Shown: positions 44,401 through 51,612, counted from the first letter of the stretch. The stretch is 64,000 nt of DNA from Paludibacteraceae bacterium (GCA_017551025.1 JAFZNG010000007.1:1-64000); one strand, 5' to 3'. Numbers and translations: made by a program. The notes: generated by a model not told the origin, from the sequence alone.

Positions 44401-45468
44401 CACATAGTAATACGCGCTGTCATACGTCTGTATCTGTCCGTCCGGGGATTTGAAAATTGCCGTTTCACCCTCGCGTTCCATACAGGCAAAATGGTCTAAC
44501 GTGTAAATCTTACGCGCCGACGTACTATCCGTCATCGTGTTGGACTGACGATATTTCACATAGTTCTGTACGTCCCATCCGAGGAAATACGAACTACAGG
44601 ACGAGAACGGCTTATTCAGCGGGTAGATGCGGAATAGTGTACGTGTGGTGGGATTATGCTTGTCGTCTGCGAAAGCATAAGCCGCCTTACCGGGACTAAT
44701 CGTTCCGGCATTCCATGTCTTATTGGAATTCGTTCGGTTGAAGGTTACCAAAGAGGCATTTGTGTACGCGTTTGGGGAGTTGGAACGCGGGATATCGAAC
44801 CAATATACCTCACGGTAAAGCATTCCGGCAAAGCCGACACCCATCTTTCCGTCGAAAGCCCAAGATTGGTCACCTGTGCCGCGGTGATACGTTCCATCCA
44901 ATGCCAAGGTGTTATTCGGGTCCATGTTCGTAGTGGCGCGTACAGTCGGTACTACAAAGACGACATCGCAGAGGTCACCATGACTGTGATTGTCGGTCAA
45001 GTAGCCAAGGAACTTAAAGGCGCTAGATTTAGTGGGACTCTCCGCCGCGTACAAGGTCTTACCACTATTTCCCCACATGGTGTAGCTGATACCGCCCAAG
45101 GAATAGTTGACTTTACCGGAAATACGCGTCAAAGCAGTATCCACCGTCCACACGGAAGCGGGAGAAGGCGTTGTCGCGCCTGCCGCCTGAGGAATGAGCT
45201 TCAGATAATCACCGGCGGCATAGTTGAACTTACCACCCGATGACGTGGAACTCGTGTAACTTGGATAGTCGCACACGAAATACTCCTTGCCGTCTATCAC
45301 GACAGAAAGCAGGAACTGGTCTCCCGGTTCAAAATTCAACACCAAACCGGCGTCCGTCGGGGTCCATCCGACAGCGAGCATGCGGAGCGGGGTGAGTAAA
45401 AGACATGAGAGTAAGAAGGTCTTGGCGACTCCCTTCCACGTAGTAAATATCGATGTATTATGCTTCAT
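35413..45468 (-). CDS. Giant secreted surface protein (about 3,350 residues)
   Basis: The ATG at 45468 gives a signal peptide (TWKGVAKTFLLSCLLLTPLR...); the frame extends upstream to 45537 through the promoter. The protein is beta-rich, acidic and Thr/Tyr-rich. About residues 2080-2240 look like a jelly-roll binding module (SGQVAALSLSTHLCEGQKMY, DFIIDDMCVF). NNNWNDPMNWIGV near residue 2780 is common in large Bacteroidota surface proteins. The end, IKIIRNGHVLILRNGHVYTM followed by FGQKIR, is a short T9SS-type tail. Several B-repeat or Ig-like units are likely, but I cannot name a family. It may be an adhesin or part of a surface layer. Confidence 0.75.
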   Translation of the reverse strand: MKHNTSIFTTWKGVAKTFLLSCLLLTPLRMLAVGWTPTDAGLVLNFEPGDQFLLSVVIDGKEYFVCDYPSYTSSTSSGGKFNYAAGDYLKLIPQAAGATTPSPASVWTVDTALTRISGKVNYSLGGISYTMWGNSGKTLYAAESPTKSSAFKFLGYLTDNHSHGDLCDVVFVVPTVRATTNMDPNNTLALDGTYHRGTGDQSWAFDGKMGVGFAGMLYREVYWFDIPRSNSPNAYTNASLVTFNRTNSNKTWNAGTISPGKAAYAFADDKHNPTTRTLFRIYPLNKPFSSCSSYFLGWDVQNYVKYRQSNTMTDSTSARKIYTLDHFACMEREGETAIFKSPDGQIQTYDSAYYYVGKDNKFYSSAAGIPLGSSTDPKSYSEFHSIRELRVRALKDAPTTYAPGPGAYGCAVIDTTSGEANLGATFEPKGYFFQTSSGVNVPMRQTSANTWMSDQMWYIDGEYMDLEGRVVLLTDSVFSMTDPGAEIIGWSQWVKAPDIPVAGTGGSSKGLYGWPRIYTDSPEPNGNIEFVEAEATKYIRYHNNGHFGVDIPDQHPEKGNSTVTVQNARLIEGYTFTKWTTNANGTGTEYLAGATVDLSTLTPIDGKYILDLYAQATYTGSINVAVSFVKDDGKRYFLTHPGEAPRFAHARTYTDWTEVRQGIGDANNSDPNYLTSYTILGNEGVCAECVGDEHVWDPMYITMRGAKDSLVFYEDHQPNEDEYVGLFYAAPNTIIANNTWSGLFKSSEGWPTPGNPCIENTKLSSTHYLHRVAGVITRDERPNHVQSNIVYNPSGNQFDGTDAAGTDFMISGVGVVDEHYIILPDTSDAATPWRDEITFDDHNEAQLEQVWSKLIGKHLLAQMKVGEDTIYFHPDRSKTFHTATELRLSNDYRLRQEFTFIPDSRAIFSEVDEANRASMEETENAFCCNIHSGAASPIGPTQDIVDTLRVRLMPASTSKIKAYYGRWKKQSADDGLTVAADGSRYRDILVKTKTYHYGAEQTNYILKPVLDLYSFGALAGQSQTLNFHVIRERYSVLYDSEDHEIRTEVLGRDTITTGWDLNLATCTLKEGGTYFTIGTKTASAITLTTKAQNAEGDNLDTLTVTSTVTIDAVSYPITAKVPLIQTDLTGDELVWSAIHPTSGKRFFITIENGALAFRNFDLNNSRWQRNKQELKKGSKDANNSDKQYITPWKFEYNKEDASQLGLKTLYGINLHFNIVGTTPGVHVSDSSLLTYEYEHVYTNDNGNIEEQVKLKFGADKWLQFTGTALTLVDTKEEGTVFSWAYLSQEYQLLNNGTYPSLDSLVFGYNNGDSKSIQTRYKAYREYSMLVGNTLTYLCRENQTDLTTLTAAGGDWRTNYTITRKADARTFDKDPEGPPVVSDLGTPVTDASTLITTITPTPLPTESPKNVTIDGKYVNIVDTLMVTLSLKDGAPTYRFKDWKNVNSLSDASLKIPLVRKTYHTAPYDSIICSVEGEEYNYAFPATLPKGVGVVESDSCHTFVLNTSQYTGTKTLDKDNNVIVYDAGDPVSLTASMDLDNINTAEIRLIDEYGKIPDWCEISAIGDHSVTVKCKKDGVRSPRLAYIYFAYIVTDKNSQTKFVNYRLTISQASLFQYANNQTLTHSRGVTGDEKVDGMQQVHENKRILYYYNPAPYAESDQDVELPVRERGFYGWWRWYREGKDELDFDVSDMDVLDSLWIAPPRNVGKYNFPYRIIGDSVWVDEEDHSKGKILVQMGRYTVFHYPARDYNTKVDPPAKSPLVKAPQNEKTLTYVVDISNYYDNLPLSLTSINQVDIAALDTMQEIIEPTLSLREIFELHPWTEMADTLDHYKSANAATYELKDEKYMEDHVVMAPTGNRLLLSTEQRYNYENLTKKGHSESLLGYYMHDDNWETGGWNKARKDTMIWCGGWDADCEWYIYDPSSKTYSPCSYTVTESDDFLSVPAKGSTTGGAADTVYYCLRAQSKATTRGGDPEKDTTVPGGYWFNICRYKVVYHNPNKYGPFQEKGTGKNAKAIITNDEIEQDYEVLERLNFDYIQPGSSYHVYPHPLPWKDASYGYSYPVGPEIPDNRYHNDFAPNFPGVGEYGLVNRIPYSNYWHKMEQHGGAENGYMIYCDGMSSSGQVAALSLSTHLCEGQKMYFSAYVGNPSNQKGKANPNFTFSVQGWDDKAKKWEDITTYMTGDIQPSDKWSQIFFPIEHEKAYDDFRVRIYNMASDFDGNDFIIDDMCVFATKPPLIAYQANTKCVEANENDSVIHVVLRVDYQGFTDVSYNNEDVTYTVEEVSSDGKDTCFVPMIDGYLNENREHTGKIVDEVKVAPDTIFGAIHMPAHDFIPMDENLIFSNLNELARKFEESIEAKELDPSKELFRQGYMYENLDGDIRPVLYVVHKAKMTADKKYTVRMSLGYEGLMSSLCAMTSDLKVTNRMMLMLNGEEQEEKEVSGMCANTTYDVSMRVRGTLIQDSVAPMPLTGSCSCDWLLYGDTTSATSEATYGYKYSDIEKVIRQVLRYEPGAGESNSNRFAKNLGEVNRNVMDNIQKKCTLDTDKSAYQVLTDLVNKGFLTLYKQNILVSVNSKDSAKYVVFPIEGTGTDDLEEKGMEVCPTPIVIKLKSRETDTGTPLIIGGLHRDSTQAKLPITVLADAENANKELAVPIDSIRTMIGIHAITLISTDDPNYREGVHKLNLTPGRVWPRDISRYYTKGDTIILTPASNNNYEMRPGYSYTFNIEMVSATDDPNDKDGCPIGNVPFIVSVVPDVLRWAPADQGNNNWNDPMNWIGVTADNVVIHENARFAPLSSTDIIIPAMTNMPAPCLPYNDPLTGYKDSVQAVGFVYNTCDDIRFLPGAAIGQQQNLTCDVTVVDMTMPYKKWALRAAPVTGMLSGDIYMADADLSGETKMWSVGSFDANGRNYKTGNATFWLSLYDKTIIQKGNGDQVSDSTRNASADWSRLANGMTEDLSPAQGWAVYARTKSEQSAAVRLPKNDDTYYYYYASGDQSDISETGLRAQRDENAGGSGKAGKLAFYPDSVPAPKYTLTNGTASTSFVFGNPTMGYIDIWGFVADNGLVNEFQYIDAEGSWQTVTKSTVDAAITANPSLDTITNRQCYLPPMHAMVVKVAEAATSKRVTLNTNRIVTAASQKVRPLPSPSPAPKRQGQSLQKGIMTVTATNPAGAVCTSRLRIGQGYHNEVLSGEDAMLTTVNLNSYSSSTPSTPFNIYAAEQGYGLSIDLLDSIVNVPLSFSMTESLVSAFEPVTYLWFTGVNSISGQLVLYDALMDTERPIADGICLPIETPEVSHERRYYIRRPGYAPNETTTPTGIGSTSNTDNSGAIKIIRNGHVLILRNGHVYTMFGQKIR

Positions 45469-45493
45469 AATCAAACGAAATGCAAAAATCGCG

Positions 45494-45525
45494 CAAAGGT
45501 ACAAAAAAATACGCATATACGCAAT
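45494..45525 (-). promoter_or_regulatory. -33/-7 promoter of the giant gene
   Basis: On the minus strand ATTGCGTATATGCG starts at 45525 and TACCTTTG lies at 45501-45494, 24 bases on and 26 bp before the ATG. Confidence 0.8.
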
Positions 45526-45594
45526 ATATACGCGCATATTTTGACGAAATGTTAAGAAAAAGTGTAAGATTTTTACGTATTGTATAGAAAATTG

Positions 45595-45646
45595 GGTGCA
45601 GCGTGTAGGGTGTAGCGTGTAGAATGAAGGGTGTAGTGCGGAGTCT
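45595..45646 (+). repeat. GTGTAGG heptamer tract, left copy
   Basis: Units include GTGTAGG, GTGTAGC, GTGTAGA, ATGAAGG and GTGTAGT. A second tract of the same type is at 45740. Confidence 0.88.
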
Positions 45647-45672
45647 AAAAAATGTGCGTAATAAGCATTATA

Positions 45673-45735
45673 ACCTACTAATCACCTACTAATCACCTAC
45701 TAATCACCTACTAATAACCTACTAATCACCTACTA
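45673..45735 (+). repeat. 11-bp tandem repeat ACCTACTAATC
   Basis: Nearly six tandem copies of ACCTACTAATC with two substitutions. The copies are contiguous with no spacers, so this is not a CRISPR array. Confidence 0.95.
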
Positions 45736-45739
45736 TTAT

Positions 45740-45778
45740 ATGGTGGATGGTGTAGGGTGTAGGGTGTAGAGTAAGGAG
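45740..45778 (+). repeat. GTGTAGG heptamer tract, right copy
   Basis: Units are GGTGGAT, three GGTGTAG and AGTAAGG. It is close in sequence to the left copy. Confidence 0.88.
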
Positions 45779-45843
45779 ATTTGCAAAATGGACTGAGCAA
45801 AATGAAAATTTCTGGTAGAAAAAAGCACTTTTCTTTAGAAATA

Positions 45844-45875
45844 TTTGCGTATGTCAGAAAAAAGCAGTACTTTTG
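45844..45875 (+). promoter_or_regulatory. -33/-7 promoter of the ribosomal cluster
   Basis: TTTGCGTATGTC at 45844 and TACTTTTG at 45868-45875 are 24 bases apart. About 115 bp of leader precedes rpsL. Confidence 0.85.
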
Positions 45876-45994
45876 CATGCTTTTTCGGCGCGTGTGTACG
45901 ACGTTGTGCGTGTAAGAGCGCAAAAAACGTATATAATATAGCGCGTGGAAGCACGGAACATTTATTAATACAAAAATTTAATTAACAAAACAAA

Positions 45995-46375
45995 ATGCCT
46001 ACAATTCAACAATTAGTTAGAAAAGGAAGAGCAGAACTGGTGGACAAGTCGAAGAGCCCCGCTCTCGATAGCTGTCCGCAGCGTCGTGGCGTTTGTGTAC
46101 GTGTTTACACAACCACCCCTAAGAAACCTAATTCCGCACTGCGTAAGGTAGCGCGTGTTCGTCTGACCAACACCAAGGAAGTCAACGCTTACATCCCGGG
46201 TGAGGGCCACAACCTGCAAGAGCACAGTATCGTTATGGTACGTGGCGGTCGTGTAAAAGACCTGCCGGGTGTTCGTTATCACATCGTTCGTGGTACGCTG
46301 GATACCGCCGGTGTAGCTAACCGTCTGCAACGCCGTAGTAAGTATGGTGCGAAACGCCCCAAGGCGAAAAAATAA
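45995..46375 (+). CDS. rpsL: 30S ribosomal protein S12
   Basis: A 126-residue decoding-centre protein. [12 protein letters not shown] and [17 protein letters not shown] are the two loops facing the A site, with the Lys residues whose change gives streptomycin resistance in other bacteria still in the sensitive form. It opens the str part of the cluster. The 204-bp spacer to rpsG is unusually long and repetitive. Confidence 0.98.
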   Translation: MPTIQQLVRKGRAELVDKSKSPALDSCPQRRGVCVRVYTTTPKKPNSALRKVARVRLTNTKEVNAYIPGEGHNLQEHSIVMVRGGRVKDLPGVRYHIVRGTLDTAGVANRLQRRSKYGAKRPKAKK

Positions 46376-46382
46376 TTTTTCG

Positions 46383-46452
46383 CGTTAAAGAGTTAAAATG
46401 GTGACTGCGTCACGTTAAAAAGTTAAAGTGGTGACAAAAGTCACGTTAAACC
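46383..46452 (+). repeat. ~30-bp repeat with GTGAC hairpins, rpsL-rpsG spacer
   Basis: Two units begin CGTTAAAGAGTTAAAATG and CGTTAAAAAGTTAAAGTG, each ending in a GTGAC-loop-GTCAC hairpin. A partial third unit follows. The same repeat fills the rpsG-fusA spacer. Confidence 0.9.
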
Positions 46453-46579
46453 AAAATGCTCTGAATTTTATTAACTAAGTGTTCCATAGATGGGACCGAT
46501 TAACATGGGTTGAGGGTTGAGTAAGCCGCTTCGGGTAAGCGACTGAAGCAACAGACAGCCAAAAAAACAAAACAAAACA

Positions 46580-47056
46580 ATGAGAAAAGCAAAACCAAAG
46601 AAACGCGTCATCCTGCCGGATCCTAAGTTCGGCGAAGTGATGGTCGCTAAGTTTGTAAACCATCTGATGCTGGATGGTAAGAAGAGTACTGCATACGACG
46701 TATTCTACCACGCACTGGAGAATGTAGATGCTAAGATGAAGCAGGAGGACAAGACTGCTCTCGATATCTGGAAGCAGGCGCTGGATAACATCACGCCGCT
46801 CGTAGAGGTTAAGTCGAAGCGTATCGGTGGTGCAACCTTCCAAGTGCCGACCGAAATTCGTGCTGACCGCAAGGAGTCGATTGCAATGAAGAACATGATC
46901 AACTTTGCTCGCAAGCGCGGTGGTCACTCGATGGCCGAGAAGCTCGCAGCTGAGATCATGGACGCATTCAATAACCAGGGTGGTGCTTTCAAGCGTAAAG
47001 AGGATATGCACCGTATGGCTGAGGCTAACCGTGCATTCGCTCATTTTAGATTCTAA
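46580..47056 (+). CDS. rpsG: 30S ribosomal protein S7
   Basis: A 158-residue primary binder of the 3' domain of 16S r[23 protein letters not shown] and the [16 protein letters not shown]-like segment ([12 protein letters not shown]) are typical. In Escherichia coli S7 represses the str operon by binding the rpsL-rpsG spacer; here that spacer has two GTGAC hairpins, so a similar control is possible but not shown. Confidence 0.98.
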   Translation: MRKAKPKKRVILPDPKFGEVMVAKFVNHLMLDGKKSTAYDVFYHALENVDAKMKQEDKTALDIWKQALDNITPLVEVKSKRIGGATFQVPTEIRADRKESIAMKNMINFARKRGGHSMAEKLAAEIMDAFNNQGGAFKRKEDMHRMAEANRAFAHFRF

Positions 47057-47061
47057 TGAAT

Positions 47062-47130
47062 CGTTAGAAGGTTAAAAAGGTGACTGACGTTACGTTAGAT
47101 AGTTAAAAAGGTGACAAGGTCACGTTAAGG
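47062..47130 (+). repeat. ~30-bp repeat with GTGAC hairpins, rpsG-fusA spacer
   Basis: Two units begin CGTTAGAAGGTTAAAAAG and CGTTAGATAGTTAAAAAG. The second ends in the GTGAC-AAG-GTCAC hairpin. A partial third unit follows. Confidence 0.9.
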
Positions 47131-47155
47131 TACAAAAGATTGAAAGAATAAACAA

Positions 47156-49270
47156 ATGGCAAAACACGATTTACATTTGAATCGAAACATCGGTATCATG
47201 GCGCACATCGATGCCGGTAAGACAACCACCTCGGAGCGTATCCTGTACTACACCGGTCTGACACACAAGATCGGTGAGGTGCACGACGGTGCTGCTACGA
47301 TGGACTGGATGGAGCAAGAGCAAGAGCGTGGTATCACGATCACGAGTGCTGCTACCACTACGTTCTGGAACTACGATGGTCAGAAGTACAAGATCAACCT
47401 GATCGACACTCCGGGTCACGTGGACTTTACCGTAGAGGTAGAGCGTTCGCTCCGTATCCTGGACGGTGCTGTAATGGCGCTGTGCTCGGTAGGTGGCGTT
47501 CAGCCGCAGTCTGAGACCGTTTGGCGTCAGGCTGACAAGTATAACGTGCCGCGTATCTGCTATGTAAACAAGATGGACCGTTCGGGTGCCAACTTCTACG
47601 ACGTAGTTCGTCAGATCAAGGAAGTACTGGGTGCCACGCCGTGTGCTATCCAGATTCCTATCGGCGCAGAGGAGACCTTCAAGGGTGTCGTTGACCTCGT
47701 GAAGATGAAAGCTATCCTCTGGCACGACGAGACCATGGGTGCTGAGTACAGCGAGGAGCCGATCCCTGCTGATCTCCAGGCCGAGGCTGAGGAGTGGCGT
47801 GACAAGATGCTCGAGACTATTTCGGAGTTTGACGACACGCTGATGGAGAAATACTTCGACGATCCCAGCACGATTACGGAGGACGAGATTCGCGTAGCTA
47901 TCCGCAAGGGTACGCTCTCGATGAAAATGTTCCCGGTAATTTGCGGTAGTTCGTTCAAGAACAAGGGTGTGCAGACGATGCTCGACGCCGTATGTGCATA
48001 CTTGCCGAGTCCGATGGACACGCCGGAGATCTTCGGTACGGATCCTCAGAGTGGCGACCAACTCGTTCGCAAGCCGGACGATAACGAGCCGCTTTGTGCA
48101 CTCGCATTCAAGATCGCTACCGATCCGTACGTAGGACGTCTCTGCTACTTCCGTGTCTATTCGGGTAAACTGGATGCCGGTTCGTACGTTTACAACCCCC
48201 GTTCGGGTAAGAAGGAGCGTATCAGCCGTATCTTCCAGATGCACTCGAACCACCAGAATCCGGTGGATACCATCCTCGCGGGCGACATAGGCGCGGGCGT
48301 AGGATTTAAGGATATACGCACGGGCGATACGCTCTGCTCGGAGGATAAGCCGATCGTACTCGAGTCGATCGAGTTCCCGGCACCGGTGATCGGTATCAGT
48401 GTTGAGCCGAAGAGCCAGGCTGACCTGGATAAACTGGGTGTAGGTCTTGCTAAGTTGGCCGAAGAGGATCCGACGTTCACCGTTAAGACCGATGAGCAGA
48501 CGGGTCAGACCGTTATCTCGGGTATGGGTGAGCTCCACCTGGAGATCATCATCGACCGTCTGAAACGTGAGTTCAAGGTTGAGTGTAACCAAGGTCGTCC
48601 GCAAGTGGCATACCGTGAGGCTATCAGCGCTCCGGTTGAGCTGCGCGAGACGTACAAGAAGCAGAGTGGTGGTCGTGGTAAGTTCGCGGATATGATTGTT
48701 CGCGTAGAGCCGGCCGACGAAGGCTTCGAGGGTACGCTGCAATTTGAGGATATCGTGAAGGGTGGTAACATTCCTAAGGAGTATATCCCGGCTATCCAGA
48801 AGGGCTTCGAGAGTGCTATGAAGACCGGTGTACTGGCAGGCTTCCCGCTTGATAAACTGAAAGTAACGGTTATCGACGGTAGCTTCCACCCGGTAGACTC
48901 TGACCAGCTGAGCTTCGAGATCTGTGCACAGATGGCATTCAAGAGTGCTTGTGCGAAGGCTAAACCGGTGCTGATGGAGCCTATCATGAAGGTAGAGGTC
49001 GTTACGCCGGAAGAGAGCATGGGTGATGTCATCGGTGACTTGAACAAGCGTCGTGGCCAGGTAGAGGGTATGGACACCGCACACAACGGTGCACGTATCG
49101 TGAAGGCTAAGGTGCCGTTGAGCGAGATGTTCGGTTATGTAACCGCTCTGCGTACGATCACCTCCGGTCGCGCAACGAGTTCGATGGAGTTCAGCCACTA
49201 TGATGCGGTTTCTTCCTCGATCGCCAAGACCGTACTTACTGAGTGCGGCGGTCGTGTCGATCTCGTGTAA
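47156..49270 (+). CDS. fusA: Elongation factor G
   Basis: A 704-residue translational GTPase that drives translocation. G1 is [10 protein letters not shown], the switch II region [17 protein letters not shown] and G4 NKMDR. Domains II-V follow with the usual [14 protein letters not shown] and [13 protein letters not shown] parts. No tuf follows, as expected for Bacteroidota. An octamer tract begins 4 bp after its stop. Confidence 0.98.
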   Translation: MAKHDLHLNRNIGIMAHIDAGKTTTSERILYYTGLTHKIGEVHDGAATMDWMEQEQERGITITSAATTTFWNYDGQKYKINLIDTPGHVDFTVEVERSLRILDGAVMALCSVGGVQPQSETVWRQADKYNVPRICYVNKMDRSGANFYDVVRQIKEVLGATPCAIQIPIGAEETFKGVVDLVKMKAILWHDETMGAEYSEEPIPADLQAEAEEWRDKMLETISEFDDTLMEKYFDDPSTITEDEIRVAIRKGTLSMKMFPVICGSSFKNKGVQTMLDAVCAYLPSPMDTPEIFGTDPQSGDQLVRKPDDNEPLCALAFKIATDPYVGRLCYFRVYSGKLDAGSYVYNPRSGKKERISRIFQMHSNHQNPVDTILAGDIGAGVGFKDIRTGDTLCSEDKPIVLESIEFPAPVIGISVEPKSQADLDKLGVGLAKLAEEDPTFTVKTDEQTGQTVISGMGELHLEIIIDRLKREFKVECNQGRPQVAYREAISAPVELRETYKKQSGGRGKFADMIVRVEPADEGFEGTLQFEDIVKGGNIPKEYIPAIQKGFESAMKTGVLAGFPLDKLKVTVIDGSFHPVDSDQLSFEICAQMAFKSACAKAKPVLMEPIMKVEVVTPEESMGDVIGDLNKRRGQVEGMDTAHNGARIVKAKVPLSEMFGYVTALRTITSGRATSSMEFSHYDAVSSSIAKTVLTECGGRVDLV

Positions 49271-49274
49271 AAGA

Positions 49275-49314
49275 CGTTATGACGTTATAACGTTATGACG
49301 TCATGACGACAAGA
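49275..49314 (+). repeat. Octamer tract after fusA
   Basis: Units are CGTTATGA, CGTTATAA, CGTTATGA, CGTCATGA and CGACAAGA. It belongs to the same family as those at 11847, 12688, 31552 and 33622. Confidence 0.92.
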
Positions 49315-49321
49315 AAATAGC

Positions 49322-49356
49322 GGAACGGCGCGTGCGAGCGCGTACGCGTACGTTCC
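49322..49356 (+). promoter_or_regulatory. GC-rich hairpin in the rpsJ leader
   Basis: GGAACG and CGTTCC form the outer stem, with GCGT/ACGC inside. It has no T-run, so is more likely a leader structure than a terminator. It lies 116 bp before rpsJ. Confidence 0.55.
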
Positions 49357-49471
49357 TATAAAATAATTACTATAGATTGGCGGGTCATCTAAGCGTATGA
49401 CTCTTTAGGTGGTCTGCGGTCTATGAAATTAAAAAATAAAAATTAAGAATTAAAAATTTATTTAATTTATT

Positions 49472-49777
49472 ATGAGTCAAAAAATTCGTATCAAACTGAA
49501 ATCGTTCGACCACAACTTGGTGGACAAGTCCGCTGAGAAGATTGTCAAGACGGTGAAGGCTACGGGTGCTATCGTAAGTGGTCCAATTCCACTGCCCACC
49601 CACAAGCGCATCTTTACCGTAAACCGCTCAACCTTCGTTAACAAGAAAGCTCGTGAGCAATTCGAGTTGGCAAGTTACAAGCGACTGATTGACATCTATG
49701 AGAGCAACAACAAGACCGTTGAGGCGCTGATGAAGCTCGAACTTGCTAGTGGTGTAGAAGTAGAGATCAAGGTTTGA
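49472..49777 (+). CDS. rpsJ: 30S ribosomal protein S10
   Basis: A 101-residue protein of the 30S head that also joins NusB in antitermination. [20 protein letters not shown] and [17 protein letters not shown] are standard. It opens the S10 cluster after a 201-bp spacer containing an octamer tract, a GC-rich hairpin and an AT-rich 8-bp repeat (AATTAAGA type) just before the start codon. Confidence 0.98.
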   Translation: MSQKIRIKLKSFDHNLVDKSAEKIVKTVKATGAIVSGPIPLPTHKRIFTVNRSTFVNKKAREQFELASYKRLIDIYESNNKTVEALMKLELASGVEVEIKV

Positions 49778-49906
49778 TAGTTTTGCTTTTTCGCGGCATC
49801 TTCGGCTTTTCGGTTCGGTCATTATGGACCCCATAACTCCCTTACCGGAAAAACCAAATCTGCTCACGAAAAACTCAAAACGGAAAAAGTAACAAAACAA
49901 AAACAA

Positions 49907-50013
49907 CCATCTCCCACGGATAGTGACTAGACGACTAGACGAACTAGACGAACTAGAAATCCTAGACGTCCTAGATGGCCTAGACGGCTGAGAGAACCCG
50001 TGGGTGAGGATGG
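49907..50013 (+). promoter_or_regulatory. Structured repeat element in the rpsJ-rplC spacer
   Basis: CCATCTCCCACGG (49907) and CCGTGGGTGAGGATGG (49998) can close a stem around a tract of 9-bp units (ACTAGACGA, ACTAGACGA, ACTAGAAAT, CCTAGACGT, CCTAGATGG, CCTAGACGG). It ends 37 bp before rplC. Confidence 0.75.
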
Positions 50014-50050
50014 GAAAAATTATTAACAAACTAAAACAAACTAAGCAACA

Positions 50051-50668
50051 ATGCCAGGTTTATTAGGAAAAAAGATCGGAATGACTTCCGTCTTTGGTGC
50101 CGACGGCAAAAACATCCCGTGCACCGTTATTGAGGCTGGTCCTTGCGTTGTTACGCAACTGAAGACCGTTGAGAAAGACGGCTATCAGGCTGTTCAGATT
50201 GGCTTCATGCCGAAGAGCGAGAAGCACACGAACAAGGCTGAGGCCGGTCACTTCAAGGCTGCAGGCGTACAACCGATGCGTCACCTCGCAGAATTTGATT
50301 TTGATGGAGAGCTGACCCTGGGTCAGACGCTCACCGCTGCAGACCTCTTTGAGGAGGGTATGTACGTGGACGTTATCGGTACCAGCAAGGGTAAAGGTTT
50401 CCAGGGTGTAGTTAAGCGTCACGGTTTCGGTGGTGTAGGTCAGTCGACCCACGGCCAGGACGACCGTCTGCGTGCTCCGGGTTCGGTAGGTGCGTGTGCA
50501 TATCCTAGCCGTATTTTCCCGGGTACCCGCATGGCAGGTCACATGGGAACCGACCGCGTAACGGTTCAGAACCTCACCATTCTGAAGGTGATTCCCGAGT
50601 ACAACTTGATCATGGTCAAGGGTAGTGTACCGGGTGCAAAGAACTCAGTCGTAATCATTAACAAGTAA
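50051..50668 (+). CDS. rplC: 50S ribosomal protein L3
   Basis: A 205-residue protein that organises the peptidyl-transferase region. [16 protein letters not shown] and the loop [20 protein letters not shown], with GTRMAGHMG, are typical. The residue methylated in E. coli (Gln150 region) corresponds to the GQSTHGQ loop. A 273-bp spacer with a large structured repeat separates it from rpsJ. Confidence 0.98.
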   Translation: MPGLLGKKIGMTSVFGADGKNIPCTVIEAGPCVVTQLKTVEKDGYQAVQIGFMPKSEKHTNKAEAGHFKAAGVQPMRHLAEFDFDGELTLGQTLTAADLFEEGMYVDVIGTSKGKGFQGVVKRHGFGGVGQSTHGQDDRLRAPGSVGACAYPSRIFPGTRMAGHMGTDRVTVQNLTILKVIPEYNLIMVKGSVPGAKNSVVIINK

Positions 50669-50676
50669 TTAGCAGT

Positions 50677-51306
50677 ATGGAACTTAGTATTTTGAACATG
50701 GCCGGTAAGGAAACCGGCAAGAAGATTGCTCTGAACGATGCTATCTTCGGTATCGAGCCTAACGACCACGCTATTTACTTGGACGTTAAGCAATTCTTGG
50801 CTGCGAACCGTCAGGGTACAGCTAAAGCAAAACAGCGTAGTGAGAACGCACACTCGACCCGCAAACTCGGTCGCCAGAAAGGTGGCGGAGGTGCACGTCC
50901 GGGTGATCTGAAGTCTCCGGTACGCGTAGGTGGTGGTACGATTTTCGGCCCGGTACCTCGTGACTATGACTTCAAACTGAACAAGAAAGTTAAGCAATTG
51001 GCCCGTAAGTCGGCTCTGAGTCTGCGTGCAAAGCAGCAGGAGTTGGTAGTACTGGATGCTCTGAAGTTTGACGCTCCGAAGACCAAGGCTATGGTAGAGG
51101 TGCTGAACGCACTGAAGCTGGCCGGTAAGAAGGTGTTGTTTATCACGGCAGAGAACGACCAGAACGTAATCAAGTCGGCAGCTAACCTGCAGAAGACGAA
51201 CGTAGTAACGGCTAATGAGCTGAACACTTACACTATCATGAATTCCAACGTAGTAGTTATGACCGAGGCATCGGCCGCTGCTATCGAGGCAACTTTTAAA
51301 GCTTAA
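50677..51306 (+). CDS. rplD: 50S ribosomal protein L4
   Basis: A 209-residue protein with a long loop reaching the exit tunnel (STRKLGRQKGGGGARPGDLK). In E. coli L4 also represses the S10 operon through its leader; no such activity can be read from this sequence. The gap to rplC is 8 bp. Confidence 0.97.
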   Translation: MELSILNMAGKETGKKIALNDAIFGIEPNDHAIYLDVKQFLAANRQGTAKAKQRSENAHSTRKLGRQKGGGGARPGDLKSPVRVGGGTIFGPVPRDYDFKLNKKVKQLARKSALSLRAKQQELVVLDALKFDAPKTKAMVEVLNALKLAGKKVLFITAENDQNVIKSAANLQKTNVVTANELNTYTIMNSNVVVMTEASAAAIEATFKA

Positions 51307-51321
51307 GGGAGGTTAACAGTT

Positions 51322-51612
51322 ATGGCAATTATTTTGAAACCCATCGTCACTGAGAAGATGACCGCCGCAGGCGAGAAGTTGAACCGTTACGGTTTTCAGG
51401 TAGCTCGCAATGCCAACAAGATTGAGATCAAGAAGGCAGTAGAAGAAATGTACAACGTACAGGTAGCTGACGTGAACACGTTGATCGTGGCTCCGAAGAC
51501 CAAGCAGCGCTACACGAAGAGCGGTTTGCTCCGTGGCGCAAAGCAGGCTTACAAGAAAGCTATCGTTACGTTGAAAGAAGGTGAAACAATTGATTTTTAT
51601 AGCAACATTTAA
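51322..51612 (+). CDS. rplW: 50S ribosomal protein L23
   Basis: A 96-residue exit-site protein that docks trigger factor and [23 protein letters not shown] and [17 protein letters not shown] are typical. A GGGAGG ribosome site precedes the ATG, unlike most genes here. The gap to rplB is 2 bp. Confidence 0.97.
   Translation: MAIILKPIVTEKMTAAGEKLNRYGFQVARNANKIEIKKAVEEMYNVQVADVNTLIVAPKTKQRYTKSGLLRGAKQAYKKAIVTLKEGETIDFYSNI

Larger units (their letters stand above)
45469..45994. other. Gene-free divergent region between the giant gene and rpsL
   Basis: It holds the two divergent promoters (45494 and 45844), two GTGTAGG heptamer tracts (45595-45646 and 45740-45778) around an 11-bp tract (45673-45735), and a leader of about 110 bp before rpsL. 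No coding signal was found. Confidence 0.7.

Noticed and set aside
45673-45735. CRISPR-like array
   Set aside because: The 11-bp units are contiguous, with no spacers and no cas genes.
47171-49198. 675-residue minus-strand frame opposite fusA
   Set aside because: Codon bias of highly expressed genes leaves the antisense frame open; similar shadows exist on most genes of this cluster.
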